A stretch of DNA of 6,333 nucleotides from NCBI GenBank assembly GCA_934378195.1, contig CAKRPO010000085.1, forward strand, positions 1 to 6,333, written 5' to 3'. Both the position numbers and the translations under genes were made by a program. The notes below the pieces were generated by a model. The model made no database searches. It was not told the DNA's origin and saw nothing but the letters and a program-made list of their open reading frames with translations. Shown here piece after piece: positions 1-4,402 of this stretch. Origin of the DNA: an uncultured Blautia sp. (GTDB taxonomy: Bacteria; Bacillota; Clostridia; Lachnospirales; Lachnospiraceae). Numbering within the stretch: the first letter of the stretch is position 1; the number at the start of each line of letters is the position of its first letter.

Positions 1-1
1 C

Positions 2-541
2 CCGGAAATAACTGCCAGGTGGAAACAGAATAATCCGGAAAATCTTAAAAAGCAGGCGATTGAATATCTGCGAAAAGCAGAAGAACTTCTGAAAAAATCT
101 GGACTGGACAGAGCAGCTCAGAAGACAAAAGAAGTGATCACAGAAGTGAAGCAATCTTCTGATTCGAATAAAAAGCCCAATATCCGGATAATAGAGAATC
201 ATCATCTGACAGAACAGAAGGCGAAACAAAATACCAGTGCATTCCGTTATGGAGGAGAGAATGTATTAGGTGGGGATGAACCTTCTAAGGAAGAGAAAAA
301 GCCCAATATTCGGATAATAGAGAACCATCATCTGACAGAACAGAAGGCGAAACAAAATACCAGTGCGTTCCGTTATGGTGGAGAGAATGTATTAGGTGGG
401 GATGAACCTTCTAAGGAAGAGAAAAAGCCCAATATTCGGATCGTAGAGAACCATCATTTGACAGAACAGAAGGCGAAACAAAATACAAGTGCATTCCGCT
501 ATGGAGGCGAAAATGTACTGGGTGGGGATACCACCCTCTAG
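2..541 (+). CDS. Zinc-finger family paralog with three 42-residue tandem repeats (5'-truncated by window edge)
   Basis: The frame is open from the first base to the TAG at 539-541, giving 179 visible residues without a start. Visible residues 1-56 are mostly helical and align with the helical segment of the third gene of the cluster: W7 matches W46 there, and IEYLRKAEELLKKSGLD matches LEHLQKAVELLEKAGLD. By that alignment about 39 residues, including the zinc finger, lie before the window (inference). Residues 57-176 are three tandem copies of a 42-residue unit beginning KKPNIR and ending GGD-EPSKEE. The last copy stops after GGD and the protein ends TTL. No DUF285 repeats follow, and no homology to them is seen after the stop, so this looks like a natural ending. 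A GTG at 134 could be taken as a start but lies inside the conserved helix. I do not recognise a function. It is 42 bases upstream of the next paralog and probably cotranscribed with it. Confidence 0.82.
   Translation, partial: PEITARWKQNNPENLKKQAIEYLRKAEELLKKSGLDRAAQKTKEVITEVKQSSDSNKKPNIRIIENHHLTEQKAKQNTSAFRYGGENVLGGDEPSKEEKKPNIRIIENHHLTEQKAKQNTSAFRYGGENVLGGDEPSKEEKKPNIRIVENHHLTEQKAKQNTSAFRYGGENVLGGDTTL
170..529 (+). repeat. 126-bp in-frame tandem repeat, 2 full copies plus a 108-bp third copy
   Basis: The copies start at 170, 296 and 422, each exactly 126 bases apart; the third ends at 529. Copies 1 and 2 differ at four positions by my count, all synonymous. Copies 2 and 3 differ at about eleven positions over 108 bases, only one of them changing an amino acid (Ile to Val). 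Each protein unit has a basic start (KKPNIR), a HHLTEQKAKQNTSAFRY centre, a glycine-rich GGENVLGGD stretch and an acidic EPSKEE linker. There are no spacers, so this is not a CRISPR array. The pattern points to duplication followed by selection on the protein sequence. Confidence 0.97.
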
Positions 542-567
542 TACAAAGTGATATTTTTATAGACCAG

Positions 568-572
568 AAGGA
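568..572 (+). promoter_or_regulatory. Ribosome binding site of second paralog
   Basis: AAGGA lies 11 bases before the ATG at 584. The 42-base gap between the first stop and this start holds no hairpin or convincing promoter, which favours cotranscription. Confidence 0.7.
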
Positions 573-583
573 AATAGAAAACT

Positions 584-1642
584 ATGTGGAAATGTATACG
601 CTGTGAAAAAGAAAATTTAGATTCTGTAGAGAACTGTTCCGAATGTGGACATGCAAAATCTATGAACTATGTAGATTATAAAACGGTGTCCAAAATTCAG
701 GATTCCATACGGCTTAATTGGAAAAAAGAACAGACTGCTTCGGAATATTATAAAAAGAAGGGTATAGAATATTTCCAAAAGACCATCGAATGTTTCAAAA
801 AAGCAAACGAAAGTAATCGAAATATTCAATACATAATTACATCAGAGTTAAATAAATATTTTGCAGTCAGGGAAAATAAAGAAAAGCCGGTGCTTATGGC
901 AGACAGTATGAGAAAGACTGTTTTGGGGAAGAACATTCGACGCGAGGATATCTGTGCAATAGAATTTGTAAGAATCAATCAGGACTCCGTACCAGATGGA
1001 GCATGGGATGTTTCAGCGGATCATAGCAAACTGATATGGGCGTGGACTGAAAATACAGAGAACAAAATGCTGGCTCTCAAAATCGGATCAGAAGATGGAA
1101 TGTACGCGAACACCAGTTGTGCACATCTATTTGAGGGATACTCTAATGTAATTAAAATAGTTTTTCGTGACTTATTTGATACCAGTCGGGTAACGGATAT
1201 GTCACATATGTTTGCGAATTGCGAAAAGCTGGAAGAAGTGGATGTTGACAGTTTTGATACAGGCAAAGTTACGAATATGTATGCTATGTTTTCCTATTGC
1301 AAAAAACTGGAAAGAGTAGATGTGAGCAGATTTAATACAAGCAATGTTACTGATATGGGACTTATGTTTGCTATTTGTGCAGAACTGGAAAAGCTGGATA
1401 CAGGCAGCTTCGATACCAGAAAAGCGACAAATATGAAAACTATGTTTTGTGGTTGCTCAACCCTCAAAAAACTGGATGTAAGTGGATTTAATACCAAATT
1501 AGTAACAGACATGTCAAATATGTTTTTAGGCTGTAAAAATCTTAAAGATCTGGATGTTTCGAATTTTTATTTCCAAAAGGAAGTAAATACAAACAACATG
1601 TTTAAGTATAGCGGAATGGACGGAATTGCAGTTAAGAAATAA
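584..1642 (+). CDS. Cytoplasmic RanBP2-type zinc finger / DUF285 (BspA-like) repeat protein
   Basis: 352 residues of unknown function. Residues 2-21 form a RanBP2-type zinc finger (W2, C4, C7, N11, C18, C21). Residues about 30-95 are lysine-rich and probably helical. KPVLMAD at 101-107 and VLGKNI at 113-118 lead into a block with AWDVSA, IWAW and LKIGSEDG that commonly precedes DUF285 repeats. Five 26-residue DUF285 repeats start at F198, F224, F250, F276 and F302 (FDT-x2-VT-x-M-x2-MF-x2-C-x2-L pattern), and a degenerate sixth (F328) acts as a C-cap. There is no hydrophobic N-terminal segment, LPxTG motif or transmembrane helix, so the protein is probably cytoplasmic. DUF285 repeats usually mediate binding rather than catalysis. 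The ATG is supported by an AAGGA site and by alignment with the starts of the next two genes. The gene is the second of four paralogs on the same strand. Confidence 0.9.
   Translation: MWKCIRCEKENLDSVENCSECGHAKSMNYVDYKTVSKIQDSIRLNWKKEQTASEYYKKKGIEYFQKTIECFKKANESNRNIQYIITSELNKYFAVRENKEKPVLMADSMRKTVLGKNIRREDICAIEFVRINQDSVPDGAWDVSADHSKLIWAWTENTENKMLALKIGSEDGMYANTSCAHLFEGYSNVIKIVFRDLFDTSRVTDMSHMFANCEKLEEVDVDSFDTGKVTNMYAMFSYCKKLERVDVSRFNTSNVTDMGLMFAICAELEKLDTGSFDTRKATNMKTMFCGCSTLKKLDVSGFNTKLVTDMSNMFLGCKNLKDLDVSNFYFQKEVNTNNMFKYSGMDGIAVKK
1175..1642 (+). repeat. DUF285 repeat array, 78-bp period (second paralog)
   Basis: The coding sequence has a 78-base (26-codon) period marked by TTT-GAT/AAT-AC at the start of each unit, at 1175, 1253, 1331, 1409 and 1487, with a diverged final unit from 1565. 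The units are conserved at protein level but quite diverged in DNA, so they are old compared with the 126-bp repeats upstream. Confidence 0.9.
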
Positions 1643-1652
1643 TTGCCTGGAA

Positions 1653-1657
1653 AAGGA
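1653..1657 (+). promoter_or_regulatory. Ribosome binding site that fixes the start of the third paralog
   Basis: AAGGA sits nine bases before the ATG at 1667. The same AAGGAAAAGAGACT leader precedes the fourth gene's ATG at the same spacing. This favours ATG 1667 over the in-frame TTG at 1643, which directly follows the previous stop codon. Confidence 0.85.
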
Positions 1658-1666
1658 AAAGAGACT

Positions 1667-2776
1667 ATGTGGAAATGTATATACTGTGAAAAAGAAAATT
1701 CAGATTTCGTAGAGAACTGTAGTGAATGTGGACATGCAAAATCGATGGATTATGTCAATTACAGAACGTTATCCAGAATCAGAGATTCCGTTGTGGAGAA
1801 CTGGAAAGCAGATCTGGCTACTCCTGAATATTTTGCGAAACAGGGGCTGGAGCATCTGCAAAAGGCAGTAGAATTACTGGAAAAGGCAGGTCTGGATGCA
1901 GATTCGGAAAGAACAAAGGAAGTGCTCAGAGCAGTCAGGGATAAGATTGTGGTGGGCGAAGAAAAATCAGAAGAATGGAAAGCTGCACTGCAGAAGTTAC
2001 TGATCGTGTGCAATACTGTAAATCAGAAAAAAGTCCCGGTATTGATGGCGGACAATAACAAAGACTATGTTTTGGGGTCTGATATATTCCGAGATAAGAT
2101 CAAAAAAATAGAATTTGTTAAAATTGATATGGATCTGGTACCACGCAGTGCCTGGGATGTTTCGGAAGATAAAGACGAATCCGTCTGGGCATGGGTGGAA
2201 AATATAGATAATGAAAAAGTTCTTAAGATTGGTTCAGAGAATGGTGTCCGTGCAAATCCGGACTGTGCAGGTCTGTTCCAAAATTATATAAATACACGGG
2301 AAATAGAGTTTCATGGCTTGTTTGATACCAGTCAGGTTACAACAATGAAATCTATGTTCGAAGCTTGTTTTGTCCTGAATAAAATAGATATAGATAGTTT
2401 CGATACCGGAAATGTTACAGATATGCAGCAGATGTTTTTCAGTTGCGCGGAAATAAGAAACCTGGACGTAAGCAGTTTCGATACCCGCAATGTTACAAAT
2501 ATGATGCATATGTTTGGTTGGTGCGGAGCGTTGACAGAGCTGGATGTAAATGGTTTTGATACCGGTCGTGTGAAAAATATGATGGGTATGTTTGCAGGCT
2601 GCAAAAATCTGACAGAAGTCAATGTAAGTAAATTTTATATCCGATACGACGTGAATGTAAGTTTTATGTTCAGTGACTGCGAAAACCTGACAAAACTTGA
2701 AATGAGCAACTCTCTTTCCAGATGCGTTAAAGAGACACCAAATATGCTCGAGGGCTGCTGGCGATTAAGACTGTAA
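1667..2776 (+). CDS. Cytoplasmic RanBP2-type zinc finger / DUF285 (BspA-like) repeat protein
   Basis: 369 residues, function unknown. The zinc finger is at residues 2-21 (W2, C4, C7, N11, C18, C21). A helical segment spans about 34-118 and is longer than in the preceding paralog, containing WKADLATPEYFAKQGLEHL and a second stretch around SEEWKAALQKLL. PVLMAD at 124-129 and VLGSDI at 135-140 begin the pre-repeat block, with AWDVSE, VWAW and LKIGSENG. DUF285 repeats start at F219, F245, F271, F297 and F323; the last is the Phe-Tyr-Ile cap type, followed by a decayed unit ending in NMLEGCWRLRL. No secretion or anchoring signal is visible. The start is set at ATG 1667, 24 bases after the previous stop, because MWKC aligns with the paralogs. 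The first 90 bases differ from those of the second gene at only about 12 positions, whereas the later parts are much more diverged. Confidence 0.9.
   Translation: MWKCIYCEKENSDFVENCSECGHAKSMDYVNYRTLSRIRDSVVENWKADLATPEYFAKQGLEHLQKAVELLEKAGLDADSERTKEVLRAVRDKIVVGEEKSEEWKAALQKLLIVCNTVNQKKVPVLMADNNKDYVLGSDIFRDKIKKIEFVKIDMDLVPRSAWDVSEDKDESVWAWVENIDNEKVLKIGSENGVRANPDCAGLFQNYINTREIEFHGLFDTSQVTTMKSMFEACFVLNKIDIDSFDTGNVTDMQQMFFSCAEIRNLDVSSFDTRNVTNMMHMFGWCGALTELDVNGFDTGRVKNMMGMFAGCKNLTEVNVSKFYIRYDVNVSFMFSDCENLTKLEMSNSLSRCVKETPNMLEGCWRLRL
2321..2776 (+). repeat. DUF285 repeat array, 78-bp period (third paralog)
   Basis: Units start at 2321, 2399, 2477, 2555 and 2633, with a decayed remainder from 2711. 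The repeat phase and the Phe-Tyr-Ile cap unit match those of the neighbouring paralogs, showing that the arrays descend from a common ancestor. Confidence 0.9.
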
Positions 2777-2787
2777 TATTTTATAAA

Positions 2788-2792
2788 AAGGA
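2788..2792 (+). promoter_or_regulatory. Ribosome binding site of fourth paralog
   Basis: AAGGA lies nine bases before the ATG at 2802, within a leader identical to that of the third paralog from the run of A through the start codon. The intergenic gap is 25 bases, without a terminator. Confidence 0.8.
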
Positions 2793-2801
2793 AAAGAGAC
2801 T

Positions 2802-4280
2802 ATGTGGAAATGTATGCGCTGTGAAAAAGAAAATCTGGATTCAGCAGAGAACTGTATAGAGTGTGGACATGCAAGAAGTATGGACTATGTTCATCACAGA
2901 GTCCTGTCGAGAGTGCCTGTTTCTGTGACTGATCATTGGAAAGTGGATAAGAATAGCCCGGAATATCTTGCAAGGCAGGGAAGAGAATATCTTGAAAAGG
3001 CAGTAGAGCTGTTTGAGAAAGCGAATGTAAATAAAGCAGATGAATCTACACGGGAATTATTTATCAGACTGAGCAATTGCCTGGGCGGCGTGAATATAAA
3101 TGGAGCAGGTGAAAGAAAAGAAACTCAAACAGAGAGTTTGAAACCTGTATTGATGGCGGATGAAAATACAAATAAAGTATTTGGTCGCCCAAATATCTCA
3201 CGTGAAAGTATCAGGGAAATAGAATTTGTAAAACTTGATAAAGGCTCATTGCCAGATGATGCATGGGATGTATCTGCAAATAAAAGAAAAGAAATATGGG
3301 CGTGGATCGAAAATACAGAGCATGTAGCGATTTTAAAGATTGCATCACGGAATGGTGTATATGCGAACCCTAATTGCCACAATTTATTTGCCGGATATAC
3401 AAATGTCAGAAAAATAGAGTTTCATAACCTGTTTGACACCGATCTGGTTACAAATATGCAAAGCATGTTCTGTAAATGCCGCAGTCTGCAAAAAATTGAT
3501 GTCATCGGATTTAATACATTTTTCGTAACAAATATGAGACAGATGTTCTGTGGATGCCGTGTCCTGGAAGAAATTAATGTAAGCTGTTTTGATACCAGAA
3601 ATGTGACAGATATGTCACAGATGTTCTGTGGATGTCGAACCCTGAAAGAAGTGGATGTACGGAATTTTAATACCGATAAAGTTACAGATGTACAGCGAAT
3701 GTTTGCATCCTGTCGGAATCTCGAGAAGCCGAATGCGGATGACTTTAAATTTCATGAGGGAACATTGGTCCAGGGAATGTTTGAGGACAGTGGATTGACG
3801 AGACATTTCAGTAATGTTGCAAATGATCCGTCTAAGAGAATGAAAAAAACATTAAAAGTGCTTAATTCTGATACTCCGCAGTTCCGGCAATATAACAAAT
3901 CTTATCAGGGAAACAGTATCGAAGAAATCTGCAAAACTTTTCTTTCTGACAAAGAAAACAGTGATATTAACACGGTTGATAACGGCAAGCTCAGAAAGAC
4001 ATTAAAGATTGCAGAGGAAGAAGCGGTATACATTCTTCATGACGACTCGTGGTTCGGAAGAGGAAAGAATGGATTTGCAATTACAGAAAAGGGAATTTAC
4101 AGCTGCGAACTCCTGGAGCATGCAAAATTTGTGCCATGGGAAGAGTTTCAGGACTGTACGGAAATCGAAGGAATAAAGGTAAAATTAAAAGAAAAGTGGA
4201 GTGTGCTCACATATATTTCGGTAGGAGCAGTACGAATAGAAATATTACTCATTTCCATTCATAAATTCCTGAACCAGTAA
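2802..4280 (+). CDS. RanBP2-type zinc finger / DUF285 repeat protein with C-terminal PH-like extension
   Basis: 492 residues, the longest of the cluster, function unknown. The zinc finger is at 2-21 (W2, C4, C7, N11, C18, C21) and a helical segment at about 30-95. PVLMAD at 115-120 and the pre-repeat block (AWDVSA, IWAW, LKIASRNG) follow. DUF285 repeats start at F211, F237, F263 and F289, with a cap unit at F315. Residues about 345-492 have no counterpart in the other paralogs. There, YILHDDSWFGRGKNGFAITEKGIY (seen around 410-433) recalls the D-D-x-x-FG-x3-x-G-F-x-x-T-x-x-GIY signature I know from bacterial PH-like domains; it is followed by VPWEEF and a predicted amphipathic C-terminal helix. 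That assignment is from memory of the pattern and is tentative. The protein holds 17 cysteines and no export signal, which suits a reducing cytoplasm. It appears to close the operon; a hairpin follows within about 50 bases. Confidence 0.9.
   Translation: MWKCMRCEKENLDSAENCIECGHARSMDYVHHRVLSRVPVSVTDHWKVDKNSPEYLARQGREYLEKAVELFEKANVNKADESTRELFIRLSNCLGGVNINGAGERKETQTESLKPVLMADENTNKVFGRPNISRESIREIEFVKLDKGSLPDDAWDVSANKRKEIWAWIENTEHVAILKIASRNGVYANPNCHNLFAGYTNVRKIEFHNLFDTDLVTNMQSMFCKCRSLQKIDVIGFNTFFVTNMRQMFCGCRVLEEINVSCFDTRNVTDMSQMFCGCRTLKEVDVRNFNTDKVTDVQRMFASCRNLEKPNADDFKFHEGTLVQGMFEDSGLTRHFSNVANDPSKRMKKTLKVLNSDTPQFRQYNKSYQGNSIEEICKTFLSDKENSDINTVDNGKLRKTLKIAEEEAVYILHDDSWFGRGKNGFAITEKGIYSCELLEHAKFVPWEEFQDCTEIEGIKVKLKEKWSVLTYISVGAVRIEILLISIHKFLNQ
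3432..3821 (+). repeat. DUF285 repeat array, 78-bp period (fourth paralog)
   Basis: Units start at 3432, 3510, 3588, 3666 and 3744; the fifth is the cap type. The first three contain Cys-x-Cys after the MF pair, a variant of the usual single Cys. Confidence 0.88.
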
Positions 4281-4325
4281 AACAGATTTTGGTAATGAAA
4301 GATAACAAAATACTATAAAAACAAG

Positions 4326-4361
4326 CAGCCCCATGAATCAGTTTCATGATTCACAGGGCTG
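4326..4361 (-). terminator. Rho-independent terminator of the amylosucrase-type gene, possibly bidirectional
   Basis: CAGCCC (4326-4331) pairs with GGGCTG (4356-4361) and TGAATCA (4334-4340) pairs with TGATTCA (4347-4353), separated by a 2x2 internal loop and closed by a six-base loop. On the minus strand the stem is followed by TTGTTTTTAT, a fair T tract, 41 bases after the minus-strand stop. On the plus strand the following TATTTATG is weaker, so termination of the rightward operon here is possible but less certain. The rest of the 4281-4402 intergenic region shows nothing else. Confidence 0.75.
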
Positions 4362-4402
4362 TATTTATGTCTGGTGATAAAATACAGTTACAGAAAAATC
4401 TA

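Noticed and set aside
134..541. GTG at 134 as the start of the first gene
   Set aside because: The frame is open to the window edge and the sequence before 134 encodes the helical segment shared with the paralogs, so the gene begins before the window.
170..541. CRISPR array
   Set aside because: The units are 126 bases, directly abutting, in frame and without unique spacers.
542..583. Internal promoter between the first and second paralogs
   Set aside because: The gap is AT-rich but has no -35/-10 pair with sensible spacing; read-through from upstream is simpler.
1643..1666. TTG at 1643 as the start of the third paralog
   Set aside because: It adds eight residues absent from the paralogs and would place the ribosome binding site inside the coding sequence; ATG 1667 has AAGGA at nine bases and aligns with MWKC of the others.
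2234..2622. Minus-strand open frames opposite the DUF285 arrays
   Set aside because: Their periodic protein sequences simply mirror the 78-base repeat on the coding strand.
4049..4264. 71-codon plus-strand frame inside the fourth paralog
   Set aside because: It overlaps the PH-like extension in another frame and has no homology or independent start signal.
584..4280. Classical BspA-type surface adhesins
   Set aside because: The repeats match that family, but no signal peptide, membrane helix or wall-anchor motif is present and the N-termini are zinc fingers.
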